Assembly (NCBI GenBank): GCA_959347315.1 | Contig: OY365814.1 | Coordinates: forward strand, 30,296,808 to 30,360,807 | From: Bimastos eiseni | Lineage: Eukaryota > Annelida > Clitellata > Crassiclitellata > Lumbricidae | DNA: 64,000 bases | Direction of reading: 5' to 3' | Part shown: one piece after another, positions 12,494 through 24,030 of the stretch | How positions within the stretch are numbered: the stretch's first letter is position 1 | Layout of the letters: every line of letters starts with the position of its first letter | Notes under the pieces: generated by a model | Told to the model about the DNA's origin: nothing | Seen by the model: the letters and a program-made list of their open reading frames with translations, nothing else | Database searches by the model: none | Program-made: the position numbers and the translations under genes

Positions 12494-13030
12494 TATGTGT
12501 GTATGTATGTATGTATGTATGTATGTATGTATGTATGTATGTATGTATGTATGTATGTATGTATGTATGTATGTATGTATGTATGTATGTATGTATGTAT
12601 GTATGTATGTATGTATGTATGTATGAATGTATGCCTGTAAGTTATAAGTTACCTTCGTACTGTAATTAAAATACCTTCCTGCTGCTTATGTATACTTAAT
12701 GTGAGAAAGGGTGGGCCCCGCTAGCTGGACCTTGTTGGTCCCATAGGGGTTTCTTTTTTCTCATTTTTGGTCCTCAGCTGTTTTTTCTGTTCACTTGTTA
12801 TTGTGTATTTTGTTAAATTTATCTTCGGATGAGGATTGCAATAAAAATGGTTGGTTATGGTTATGGTTATGGTTATGTATGCATGTATGCATGCATACAT
12901 GCATGTATGTGGTATGTATGTATATGTACGTACGTGTACGCACGTACGCACATACGCACGCACGTACGTACGGACGGACGGACGGACGTACGTATGTACG
13001 TACGTACGTATGTACGTATGTATTTATGCA
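12395..13030. repeat. TATG/TG, GGTTAT, TGCA and CGTA/GGAC simple repeats
   Basis: (TATG)n with a (TG)n core at 12410-12630, GGTTAT at 12850-12876, then TGCA, CGTA and GGAC units to 13020, separated by about 200 unique bases. Confidence 0.92.
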
Positions 13031-13039
13031 TGCACGTAT

Positions 13040-14740
13040 AAATATAGATCTATGTATACAAATGTATGCATAGGCATAATTTATATATACACATGTGTGT
13101 GAATGTATACAAGTGTAAGTATGTCTGTATGTCTGTTTCACTCTCTTTCTGTCTGTTGTGTAGATGCATGTAATGTAATGTATGCTACTGCTACTGTCTG
13201 CTCGTATGTTTCTTGTATATGGGGAAACAGATTTACAGGACGGAAGTCGGCATCTTGTTTACATGTAGCGGAAGCTGCGATCGTTCTCGGCGCTGTGCGA
13301 ATTTGTCTCTGGGCGAAATCAGAGCGTTCGGATAAGTCGTAAAGCGACGGTTTACGACTCCCGTGAATCCCAGGGCCTCATCTTCTCTACCCCACTCTTA
13401 ACCCTTCCCTCTCATATCCCCTTCACAGCCAACTGGGCAATTAGCCAGCACCCCAACCAGACGGATGAACCAACGAACCTACCGACGAGTTTACAACGCC
13501 ACCTTGTGTTTGCTATCTGCTGCTCGCTGGTGGTAATAATTTATTGATTTAACCAGGTGTATGTGTATTTGTATGCGTTTGTGTGTGTATTTGTATGTGT
13601 AAGTATTATATGCAATGCTTGATTGTGCGCCTGTATATTCCAAGCGCTACTAAATCCTTAAACGCCTCTACTTCATTGCTTACAGCATGGGCACTCAAAC
13701 GTGAACCATGAGGGACCCATGCTATTGCATAGGCCAATGCACAAAGCAAATCTAAGCGCATATAGGGCCTATGCAATGCACTTCAGCAAGAAATGTTGGT
13801 AGAAGGGCGGTATCAAAGATCTCTTTAATAAATAAATAAATGCGTGCATGGATGTTTGTATGTGTGTGGATGTGTATACTTGTATGTGTATGCATGTGTA
13901 CTCATGTACGCATTGTACGCATATTTCATGCATGTATATACGTCATGGCCCATATACTTGTGTACATATGCAAGCAATGTATACCTTTCTATATTAACGG
14001 ATGTTAATGGATGGAAATGCTCCTCCATAAGACTATGTCGATAGGAGATTGCGCTCAACGGGGACTATTCATCTGATCCGTAAGAGGCAGCTTCTGAATT
14101 ACGTCGTGCATAATGAACGATCGAATTATGTAGCGCTGGACATATGCATGAGGTTCTTCACGGGTCGAATTGCGATCAGATCCCAGGGGTTCGGAGGAAA
14201 ATGAGCCGTATACGGGTCTCCGAGAACGCCCCGCAGGCGCCCGAAGCAAACGGAGAATTCATTGTTTTGTGGGGGTCGAAGGTCAAGGGTCCTTATGGGA
14301 TCGAGAAGGAATACAATAGCCTGCGTGGCACGAAATTAAGACGTTATGAAATGTCGTGGCTCGATATAAATTACCCGTCACAGCGGGATCCTATATGCGG
14401 CAATGTCATTTATGGTATTCGTTACATTGTATCAATAAATTTATATAGCGCCTCTTTCAGCGTATACCATTCGAAAGGTGATTCAATTGTGAGATACCCA
14501 GAGAAACGAAAATGGTATTGACTATTGAGACAACGAAAGGAGACATTTGGTTAACCAGTTGGTAAGGAGCATCGTATCGAAGGAGGGAGCACAGTTGCTC
14601 ACATACACTCCATGTGGAGGGCCAGAAATTAATTGGAGAATCAGAGAAGCTTCAAGATGTCACAGAAAATTGCAAATGACGAGGAGAAAGTTCTTAGTCT
14701 GCACCGAAAGATAAAGGTTGTCAGCGAAGACAATTCTATG
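13040..14740. other. No gene recognised
   Basis: Holds a 12-bp inverted repeat (13724), TG/TA simple repeats (13555-13600, 13850-13960) and an inverted tatagcgcc tail at 14440. A CpG patch at 13230-13345 has ggaagtcggcatcttgt, which resembles ETS and YY1 sites; function untested. Confidence 0.6.
13724..13777. repeat. 12-bp perfect inverted repeat
   Basis: ATTGCATAGGCC at 13724-13735 and GGCCTATGCAAT at 13766-13777, 30 bases apart. Confidence 0.8.
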
Positions 14741-14744
14741 CTAT

Positions 14745-14930
14745 AAAATGCTACGCTATTCTATGCTAAACTATGCCATGCTATGTCATGCTATGCTATA
14801 CTGTACTAAGCTATGCTACACTATCTATCTATCTGCCTGCCTGCCTGCCTGCCTGCCTACCAGCCTGCCTGCCTGTCTGTATGTTTGTCCGTCCATCCGT
14901 CCGTCCGTCCGTCCTTCCATCCATCCAATC

Positions 14931-14996
<66 letters not shown>

Positions 14997-15235
14997 AATT
15001 TAATATAAAGCCCTTTCAATACGACTACTCAGAGGCGCTTCCGATCCAGTTCGAGCAAAAAGAACAATCTTATGGTAAGAAAAGGTAAGAACAAAATACA
15101 CTAGTATACCCTACCCTACGCTACGCTATGCTATACAGTATATAATTCCATAATATGCTACGCTATAGGCCCTGCTCTGCTGTGATATGATATTCCATGC
15201 TGCGCTATATTATGCCACACTAACCAGATTAGCTG
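14745..15235. repeat. CTATG pentamers, CTGC/CCGT and CTAT tetramers
   Basis: Pentamer-like ctatg/ctacg at 14750-14820 and 15108-15200 flank (CTGC)n, (CCGT)n and (CTAT)n at 14821-14996. Confidence 0.88.
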
Positions 15236-15239
15236 ACAC

Positions 15240-15720
15240 CATGTCATATAAAACCATAATAGCTTAGACTGGAATCGGCTTTTAAGGTGGAAAGATCAAG
15301 TTTTGAATCAGTTTCTGGAGACGACGACTGTATCGACTTAATCATTGACTGCGTGGAAATCTTACACTGCAGCTGTTCATGAATTAGTAATGTCTGCCAG
15401 ATGTAAGATCTCGAATCGGCTTCTGGGAGATTTTCTCGATCCTCTCGCAGTCCAGAGAGGCGAAATTGATGGAGAAGTCCCACGACAGGACTCCACTGCG
15501 TGACTCCAAAGCGTCGGCACGTATTCTGTCGATTTATTTGGAGCCAGATTTGATGATTTATTGAAGGCGTTAGAGTCGGAGAGACTGGACGGATGCCAGG
15601 GCTGGGACGAACGCATTTGCTCACATACACGCGCGTTGTCACACTAGTGCACACACATCGCATACGTACACATGCGGTGTGCGCACATATTAACACATCC
15701 ATACACACATAGGCCTACAT
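15240..15720 (-). other. Possible coding remnant, unassigned
   Basis: On the minus strand 15525-15378 one frame reads SWDFSINFASLDCERIEKIS and ends at TAA, but it begins just after a stop and its possible acceptor is poor. No family recognised. Confidence 0.2.
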
Positions 15721-15889
15721 ATACACACATCAACACACACACACACACATAGAGTACAAAGATACGTACATACATGCATATAGGCCCTACGTCACACATA
15801 CGCATTCACTTACAAAAACACGCACGTTTAGACCATGACCGAATAAATCGGTGCAAAATAATTGTCGTCTTTGATGATTGCGAACCTAA

Positions 15890-16215
15890 GCAGTTATTTC
15901 GTCAAAGCGGTTTGAATTTGGTCGAAAGAAGGTGTCGCATTTGGTCAAAAACGTCAAATTCGGCAAGAAAAAACTTAATTTGGGTCATAAGCTCATATTG
16001 CGTCATACGGCCAAATTTGGTCAACGTAAGGTCAAATTTTGTCAAAAAGGACGCATCTCGTCAAAACAGGAGCAAATAGGGTAAAGAAGCGGTAAATAAT
16101 TTCGACAAAATGGTAGCATTTGGTTAAAAGGGGTCAAATTTTAGTCATATAGGATCAATCATTCAAAAATGAGGTCAAATTTTATCTAAAAGGTAGGTCA
16201 AATTTGGTTGATTCG
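15890..16215. repeat. Degenerate ~16-bp tandem array, GGTCAAATTNGGTCA type
   Basis: Repeats of gtcaaatttggtca and relatives (tttggtcaaaaacgtcaaat, ggtcaaattttgtcaaaaag) over 320 bases with heavy drift. Confidence 0.75.
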
Positions 16216-17220
16216 AAGAAAGATGGAAAAGACAGACCTAATTAAATGCGAACACCGCAATCAAATATCAAAAATGAAAACGAGGCAGAAGAAAGGAATT
16301 ATTTGAGCCAGGCAAGAAATCAAATGGAATGAATGACTAAAAATGGAAATCGAAGCAGGTAAAATGAATGCACGTATGAAATAATCGAAGTATGAGCCAA
16401 TAACAAAGAAACGGAGAAACAATTATATCTAGATTAGATTTATACCAGCAACGGAGTAAGCGGCAGAAAAGTATGACAGCTCCTCAACGCATGGGCTTTG
16501 CAATCGCCACCCCCTCATTCGTCCAGTTTATTCGCTTAGTTCTATCTTCTGTTTGTTCACTGGTTTTCTATTAACTTATTTTCAGCGCGTTAATCCTGCC
16601 CGTGATTCGTACAACAATTGCACACCTTCACGATGCGTCTTCATGAACGAATCAAAGCTCGTATGTCCGTACATACATACATGTATACGTGTGTTTATTC
16701 GAATCAAATGCTATATATGCGTAATTATATATATATACCATATATATATAATTACACATATATCATTATATATACACATACATATATTATATGATGCCTG
16801 TCTTAGCAATTGAGATGCAGCCGGTGTCGCACGCTGTGTCGACTCTCCCTTCAAAACACTTTCCGGTCTATTTATCCCGGAATATAATATTCATTGACTG
16901 GTAGAGTCAATTGACCTTAAGAGTGCACTTTTATTACGACAAAATGGCTCTTGTTGGTGAAAAAGGAGTCAAGTGAAGTTGATTCTGCCTGGAGCGAACT
17001 GCTCTTTCTGGCTTACTCTTTCTGGCACCAAATGACTGAAGTGTGTCTTGTTATAGGACAAATTCACTCGGGGATGTAAGCTTACAAATTGATTCGTTGT
17101 GTAAAGCAGCGTATTCTACCAGTTAATTGATACTAAAGAGAATACATCCCATATATCGCGCCTCTGAGTAGATATCTTAAAGGGGCGCTATATCAAGTAT
17201 TTTTTATTGATTGATCTAAA
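16215..17220. other. No gene recognised
   Basis: Contains TA repeats at 16720-16790 and an inverted SINE/LINE tail at 17160-17205. Confidence 0.6.
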
Positions 17221-17224
17221 ACTC

Positions 17225-17425
17225 CACATTCAATTTATCCTAGGAAGAATCAACTGCAGCCACTGGAAGAATCAACTCCCAATTCAATTCCTTCTAGGAA
17301 AAATCAAGTCCAGTCATTTTGCCTTGGGCAGAGTCAACTCCCAAATCAATTCGTCCTAGGAAGAGTCATTTCCAGTCATTTATCCCAGGAAAAATCAACT
17401 CCACCATTTAATTTGTACTCGAAGG
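17225..17425. repeat. Degenerate ~32-bp tandem array
   Basis: Repeated caattcnttctaggaanaat and agtcaactcc blocks, about six drifted copies. Confidence 0.7.
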
Positions 17426-17637
17426 AACAAACGCAAACAGGTTTCATTCGCAGGGTAGCGTGACTTTTGTCCTAGCATTGATTAACACTGCAGTCATCGC
17501 ATACTTTGATTTAAAAACACTCCAGGAATGTTTTTGTCCGGCAGCGCATTCAGCCTCCTACACCGGTAGAGTTGAAGTTTCGACCCGTGAGGCAACTATT
17601 GATCCTGTACGAAATCGTTAGAGGGCTTACAGAGTAA

Positions 17638-17870
17638 AGCTCTCTGTCTCTCTCTCTCTCTCTGTCTCTCTCTCTCTGTCTGTCTCTTTCTCTCTTTCTA
17701 TCTTTCACTCATTATTTCTCTTTCTCTGCCACTGTTTCTGTCTCTGTCTATTTGTCGCTGTCTGTCTGTTTCTCTCTTTCCCTCTCTTTCATTCACTCAC
17801 CATCTGTCCTTGTCCCTGCCTCTGTCTACCTGTCTCTTCCCCTCTCTCTCCTTCTTTCTCCTCCCCCATA
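17638..17870. repeat. TC-rich simple repeat
   Basis: TCTC and TCTG runs with CATT breaks. Confidence 0.88.
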
Positions 17871-18084
17871 CCTCCTCTCACTACAGTGTTTATTGCAGGG
17901 CAATGATGTCGCGAACGTGGTATCCAGACGTATTCGATGCATTAAATATTCAGAGCAGGCTCTGGATGCCTTAATGGTTAGCTTGATGACTCGCAATGGA
18001 ATGGCTGAGGCTCAAATGCAGGAAATATAAGGTAGGAATTTGTTCGAGGATATCGACTCCATTGGTGTCCCGCCCGTTGCCAAC

Positions 18085-18235
18085 TCAAACTACGTCAAAA
18101 AGCGTGCAATTACTTTGCCAGTTTCGGAGCTGCCTTAAGACTTCTTTATTCCCTTGCCCAAGCACAGAGGGCCCGTTGAGAGCGTTGCTCATCAGTGTGG
18201 CGCTATATAAATGCTTGATTACATTATTATAACTC
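18085..18235 (+). mobile_element. LINE/SINE 3' end with GCGCTATATAAATG tail
   Basis: Ends gtggcgctatataaatgctt followed by gattacattattat. The preceding frame (FRSCLKTSLF ... LYKCLITLL) resembles the last residues of an L2-like LINE. The same tail recurs near 28660, 31808, 32330, 63930 and, inverted, near 1200, 2675, 14440, 32520 and 47430. Confidence 0.5.
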
Positions 18236-18488
18236 ACTGATGATGAATGCATCTGCCGTACGCAGTCGATGGGAGGTCGAGACGGTGAGGGGAGGACTGA
18301 CCGTCCTTCCAAATATGTCGACGTCTAGATAGGAGCAAAATTAGTTTTCATATCTATGGCTGCCTATTAGGCTGGCTTCGATGACTGCACTTTTTCGTCT
18401 TAATCTTTTCCTCTTCCTCCTCCACTTCCTTATAATAGTCTTCCATTCGTTTCTTCTTTCTCATCCCTCCCTTCCTTTCTCTTCTGCC

Positions 18489-18908
18489 CCTCTCCCTATA
18501 CCTCTCCCTATACCTCTCCCTATACCTCTCCCTATACCTCTCCCTATACCTCTCCCTATACCTCTCCCTATACCTCTCCCTATACCTCTCCCTATACCTC
18601 TCCCTATACCTCTCCCTATACCTCTCCCTATACCTCTCCCTATACCTCTCCCTATACCTCTCCCTATACCTCTCCCTATACCTCTCCCTATACCTCTCCC
18701 TATACCTCTCCCTATACCTCTCCCTATACCTCTCCCTATACCTCTCCCTATACCTCTCCCTATACCTCTCCCTATACCTCTCCCTATACCTCTCCCTATA
18801 CCTCTCCCTATACCTCTCCCTATACCTCTCCCTATACCTCTCCCTATACCTCTCCCTATACCTCTCCCTATACCTCTCCCTATACCTCTCCCTATACCTC
18901 TCCCTATA
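18489..18908. repeat. 12-bp minisatellite, 35 identical copies
   Basis: The unit cctctccctata repeats exactly 35 times without a change. Because 12 is a multiple of three and the unit has no stop in several frames, it creates false proteins such as (PIPL)n and (RYRE)n. Confidence 0.97.
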
Positions 18909-19240
18909 CCTCTCGCTCTCCCTCTTCCTCTCCATCTCCATCTCCGTCTATCTCTTGTAATTATCATTATTATTTTAATTTTTTTGCCAATGTCATACAT
19001 ACGCAGATATGCAATTCGTTTCCCATATTATTATTATTATCATCATCGTCATCGTCGTCGTCGTCGTCGTCATCATCATCATCATCATCATTTTTCTATT
19101 ACTTTAATTTTAGCACTCTAAAGGTTCAGATACATACAAATACACGCAGATATACATACATATACAATCTTACATACATGTAGATATGCAATTTCATATA
19201 CACAGATCTGCTCATATATTCTTGCGATCGACATACTTAC

Positions 19241-19294
19241 AGACGAGTCCTAGGATCGACATTTTGACCTTAGGAAGGCAGACGTAGACATCGG
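19241..19294 (-). CDS. Possible short exon upstream of the coiled-coil exons
   Basis: Strong acceptor tgcccttccttcacag and perfect donor GTAAGTATG bound 54 bases. Only one frame is open: DVYVCLPKVKMSILGLV, phase 1 in and out, compatible with the exon at 12300. No homology was recognised; splice-site quality and phase are the only support. Confidence 0.3.
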
Positions 19295-19519
19295 CTGTGA
19301 AGGAAGGGCAGATTCCGTCGTAGGTCGAACTGATTCAGTGACAGTCGACGTTGAATGGACTCTCTCCATCGAAGGCTACAACAGCTGCGCTTTTCCTAAT
19401 CACGGATCTCATTGTCCGACAACAATGTTTCTTCTCAATCTTGCCCTATTCACTTCACCGGTCATCCAGGGTAACCAAAAGCAGACGTCGTTTGAACAAC
19501 AGACTTGAACACCCTTCAT

Positions 19520-20092
19520 CAGATGGTGTAGTTCCAAAACAGACGTCAGATGGTGTAGTTCCAAAAACAGACGTCAGATGGTGTAGTTCCAAAAACAGAC
19601 GTCAGATGGTGTAGTTCCAAAAACAGAAGTCAGATGGTGTAGTTCTAAAAACAGACTTCAGATGGTGTAGTTCCAAAAACAGACTTCAGATGACATAGTA
19701 CCAAAATATACTTCAGATGGCTTGGTTCCAAAAACAGACTTCAGATGGTGTAGTTAAGAAACAGACTTCAGATGTTTTAGTTCCTTAAACAAACTTCTGA
19801 TGTTGTAATTCCAAAAACGGACATCAGATTGTTTAGTACCAAAAGCAGACATCAGATGGCGTAGTTCCAAAATATATTTCAAATGGTTTGGTTCCAAAAA
19901 CAGACTTCAGATTGGGCGTAATTCAAAAAACAGACTTGTAGGCGATGTTTCAATATCTGACTTCAGACATTTTGTTTGCGGAACAGAAATCAGATGGCGC
20001 AGTTTGATGATCACATGTCAGATGACGTATAATTCGCGCAGACGTCAGATTGAGTAGTTCGGGGAACAGTCGACAGATGACGTATTTTGATG
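19520..20092. repeat. 28-bp minisatellite, about 20 copies, decaying rightwards
   Basis: Unit cagatggtgtagttccaaaa plus acagacgt. The first four copies are nearly identical; later ones carry rising substitutions and indels until they fade near 20090. Confidence 0.93.
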
Positions 20093-20221
20093 CCTCGAAA
20101 TGCGATCGTCAAATTTTTTTCTTCTCAAATACACAATGTATCTCAGAGTTGTAGGTCGTATCTGGAAACTTATCTTATCCAGTATTATTGTCCTTTCTCC
20201 AATTCGTCCCAGTAACCTCGT

Positions 20222-20400
20222 GAATGTGTATGTATGTGTATGTGCTTGCGTTTCTGTGTATGCGTGTGTGTCTGTGTGCCTGACTATGTGTGTCTGTGTG
20301 CGTATGTGTGTGTGTCTGCCTGTGTATGTATGTGTGTGTGTCTGTCTGCGTATCTGATTGTGTGTGTGTGTATGTGCGTGTCTGTGTCTATGTTTGTGAG
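20222..20400. repeat. TGTG/TGTA/TGTC simple repeat
   Basis: Interrupted TG-rich sequence. Confidence 0.88.
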
Positions 20401-20871
20401 TGTCCTGTGAACGTCCATGCGTGTGTATAGGATGTCGTTGTAGAATCGTACGTTGAAAGCCAAGATTACATCAGTCACCTACCAATCCGTGCCTCCGAAG
20501 ACCTGCCGAATGCATCCTTCCTTCCATCCATCCATCCTTCCATCCTTCATTCCGTCGCCCATGCAATGTCCGGCCTTCAGATTCTCCTTATATCGGTCAT
20601 CGTGGACCTCTTACCAACGGGCAGTGGACCTGACTCCTATGAACGCCACCTGTTGGCTGCTGTCTGTACATCATGACATGTGATGTGACCCAAACAAGGG
20701 GTTTGTCTGATGTACTAAGAGTGTTGAGTGAGGATGGTGTTAGTGATGGCATTGCTGATCCTCAGCGTGACTGGATTCAGCTGGCGGTTGCGGTGATAGC
20801 CTAGGAGGTCATGGTGATGGTGATGGCAGTGCTGAGGTGGTTTATTGTTCAATTAATTATCTGCATATTAT

Positions 20872-21080
20872 TCAGTCAGTCAGTCAGTCAGTCAGTCAGT
20901 CAGTCAGTCAGTCATTCATTAGCCAGTGATTAATTTATTCTCAGTGATTAATTAATTTAAGCCTTCAGTCACTCAGTCATTCAGTCAGTCAGCCAGCCAG
21001 CCAGCTGTCAGTCAGTCAGTCAATCAGCCAGCCAGCCAGTTATCAGTCAGTAAGTCAGTCAGTCAGTCAGTAAGTCAGTA

Positions 21081-21112
<32 letters not shown>

Positions 21113-21120
21113 AGTCAGTT
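20872..21120. repeat. CAGT/CAGC tetranucleotide array, interrupted
   Basis: Same CAGT and CAGC units as 46.7 kb, broken by short unique stretches. Confidence 0.92.
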
Positions 21121-21479
21121 CTTTCCTAAATTCGTTCCGTTGATCATTCGTTCATTCATTCACGAATCACATCTACAAATCTCTATCCACATAATAGTAC
21201 CAGACTGAGCAATTGCAGCTACCTCTTATTTTTCCCAGTAGCCTTTTCGTTTCATTATTATTACTTTCTCTGCACAAATTATTATGTAGCGCTGTTCACG
21301 CGAGCCTTGGGTTTTCGTTGCATTGCAATTTATAAAGGCATCCACTGGTCAACGGACGCGTTGTCTTGCTTTATTCGTGTATTGTTCAAGATCGCTGGGG
21401 CGGTCGGTGTAAGCCAGCTTGGCCTTCGTTGAGCTTACCCCTCACCCCTCACTAACTCTCTGCATCTCATTCCTTCTCC

Positions 21480-22190
21480 GTCTAGATTCTCTTTCGTCTT
21501 CCTCCTCCTCCTTCTTTTTTCACTGCCCTTCTACTGCCTTACTTCCAGCTTCGTTCTTCGTTACTCTTCCCTCATTCCTTCAATTTTAATTCCTTCATCC
21601 TGCCTTCCTTACTACCTCCTCCATCACTCCTTCCTGCCTTATTGCTCTTCCGATTCTCCTTCCATTGTTCCTCCTATGTTTATTTCCATCCTTCATTCAT
21701 TCATTCATTCATTCTAGTCATATTTCTTCTTTCTCTTCTGCCTTCTACTCTGCTTTCCTTTCTCCTTCCTTCGTCTTGTTCTTCCCTGTCCAACCATTAT
21801 TACTTCTATTTTTCCATCCTTCCACCTTCCTCGATTCCTATCGTTTTCCTTCATTCCATTCCATCCGTCTCCATCCTTCCATATCCTCCATTCCTACCCA
21901 CATCTATTCTATTCTATCCTACTCTACTCTACTCTACCAGTCTGTCTGTCTATCTGTCTGTCTGTCTGTTTTCCCCTCTCTCTCCCTGTTTCTCCCTCCC
22001 TCCGTCCCTCACTCACTCCATCCATCCGTCCCACCCTCTTTCTCTTTCTCCCCTTCCTCGTTTCTCCCTCTACTTTTCCATCTTTCTCCATTCGTATACC
22101 TTCATTCCGTTTTCTTCCCTCACCCTTCCATCTTTCTCTATTCCAGTTCTCATTCCATTCCAATCCCCCTCCCTTTCTTCCATCCTCAGA
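21480..22190. repeat. 700-base pyrimidine-rich tract
   Basis: Irregular CTT/CCT/TCC sequence with CATT and TCTG runs. Two long plus-strand frames across it are compositional artefacts. Confidence 0.85.
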
Positions 22191-22424
22191 AGAGCGGTCG
22201 GTGGTGTCATCTATTCATCAGGGCGTTAATAAGAATCTTTCCATCAAGCGACGAATACGAATCGTCTTCATCACAGGGTCTTCACAGGCGAGTGACTATA
22301 AATATATGTAAATATATGCATATACACATGCATACATTTACATACTCATATATATAATATATATATATATATATACCCAGTGTAAATTCCAGAAATTTCT
22401 CAGCGGTGCAGGAAAGAAGATATA

Positions 22425-22525
22425 TATATATAGACAGACAGACAGAGAGACAGACAGATTGAGAGAGAGAGAGGAGGGACAGACAAACAGACAGACAAAT
22501 AGAGACACGCAGACAGAGACAGAAA
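22425..22525. repeat. ACAG/GAGA simple repeat
   Basis: agacagacagacagagagac units after a (TA)n tract at 22355-22373. Confidence 0.88.
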
Positions 22526-22529
22526 GCCA

Positions 22530-23100
22530 GTGTGAAACCGACAGAGACACTTACAATTGGCGGCCAAATGACCTATTGGCCAACAGATCAACAGTGAATA
22601 GCTATATCATTCATTGAGATATAAAATTATTACAATGTACTTCGACATATTATGCAAAGCATTCAAAATGTTTTATTAAAATCAAAATCTGTTTATTTGA
22701 TGCCCACGAAACCTTTTAACGAAGCTATATTCAAAATTCATCAACATCCTGAGCAAATAACGACTTAGACTGGACACGTCCGGTCGGCCAGAGGTCGCGA
22801 CCTTCTGACCTCCTGCCCTTTAGGTGGGCTCAGTTCAGAGAGGTTCAAAGGTCAATCCAATGCTTCATGAGTGCCCTTCTCTCTGGGAAACACCGGCGTT
22901 TGACCCCAGCACCTCGGGCAAAAGGTCTTCCCTTGCACGTTTCATCTCCTAATCATGATGACTTGTATATCTCGTTCAAGGGTTGTCTGCTGTCGGGTTT
23001 CCGGAAGATATCGGATCAATCGGTAGGTAGAGCTGGAATTCAATCGGAAACAGGAAGTCGAGAACGCCGCCGCCGTTTGTAGAGTAAATCATTGAGTGGG
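22530..23100. other. No gene recognised
   Basis: The last cytohesin exon was looked for here and not found. Confidence 0.55.
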
Positions 23101-23109
23101 TTGTCACTA

Positions 23110-23385
23110 ACAGCCGATCTGCAAAAGATCGTTATGGTAATCACGATCATTCGTAAAGTCATGGTCATTCGATCACGATCATTCATGAAGTCTTGATCAT
23201 TCAAATACGATCATTCAATGGTAATCATTGAAAAATGATCAATCGATCAAATTAATTCAATCACGATCATTCAAAAGTCACAATCGCTCGATCATGATCA
23301 TTCGATCGTTTATCGTTCAATCATGATCATTCAGGTTATAACGATCTTTCAAAAGTAATGATCATTCAATCATAAACATCAATGG
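23110..23385. repeat. Degenerate GATCATTC array
   Basis: Fifteen or so ~15-bp units around tcgatcacgatcattc / aatcatgatcattc, many with the palindrome TGATCA or CGATCG. Confidence 0.8.
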
Positions 23386-23529
23386 TGGTAACTCTACCTA
23401 TGCATTCTTCTTAGTTAAGAGACCCAAAACATCATAAAATAAAAGATCTCTTTGCAGAGGTAGTACCTCTTAGGTCACCATTGTTCTTATTTTCATCATT
23501 ACCATTATTTCCAGCATCGTTGCAATATT

Positions 23530-23890
23530 ATTATTATTACTATTATCACCATCACCACCATCACCACCATCACCACCATCATCACCATCATCACCATCAC
23601 CACCATCACCACCACCACCACCACCATCACCACCATCACCACCACCACCACCATCACCATCATTATCACCATCATCACCACCACCACCACCATCACCATC
23701 ATCATCACCATCATCACCACCACCACCATCACCATCATCATCACCATCATCATCATCATCATCATCTTCGTCATCATCATTATCGTCATCACCATCATCA
23801 TCATCATTATCATCATCATTATTGTCATCATTGTCGTCACCATCGTCAATCACATCAACATTATTGTCGTCGTCATCCTCGTAACCTTCG
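23530..23890. repeat. CAT/CAC trinucleotide array
   Basis: 360 bases of CAC, CAT and later TCG triplets, just beyond the donor of the last placed cytohesin exon. Gives false poly-Asp and poly-His frames. Confidence 0.93.
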
Positions 23891-23959
23891 TCATCAGCAC
23901 CGCCAACATATGCCGAACTTTCCCCAGACGCCATCTTGGGTTCCCATACGCTTGTCTAC

Positions 23960-24030
23960 CTTATTGAGCGTATCCAGCTGTCTTGTTCCTCGGCTGTTGA
24001 GGCAGATATTCGGAACACCTTGTGATTTCC
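23960..24030 (-). CDS. CYTH: Cytohesin exon, end of the PH domain, with a 1-base frameshift
   Basis: Acceptor ttctacgcag and donor GTAGAC bound 71 bases. The frame set by the previous exon reads [10 protein letters not shown], matching GNHTVYRISAP of cytohesins, then turns to [10 protein letters not shown]. The frame one base on reads [13 protein letters not shown], the expected C-terminal PH helix with its invariant tryptophan. So one extra base lies at the TTC near 24000. It may be an assembly error, a polymorphism or a true lesion. Without the insertion the exon would be 70 bases and leave in phase 2. Confidence 0.88.

Noticed and set aside
14055..14200. Third coiled-coil exon (AYVQRYIIRSF)
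   Set aside because: The apparent RY match is encoded by a dispersed tagcgct tail sequence and the acceptor is poor.
17896..18030. Plus-strand exon GNDVANVVSRRIRCI... after acceptor tttattgcag
   Set aside because: The frame runs to a stop with no family match; the sequence leads into a LINE/SINE tail, so it is probably part of a mobile element.
18354..19121. Long frames (PIPL)n, (RYRE)n and (RGIG)n
   Set aside because: All come from the 12-bp minisatellite, whose length is a multiple of three.
19520..20092. CRISPR array (28-bp repeats)
   Set aside because: Units are contiguous with no spacers, and the DNA is eukaryotic; it is a minisatellite.
20620..20680. Minus-strand start exon MMYRQQPTGG with donor GTAAGAG
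   Set aside because: Phase 0 exit does not fit any exon found downstream.
21642..22357. Two 195-230-codon Ser/Phe/Leu frames
   Set aside because: Compositional: a pyrimidine-rich tract without stops.
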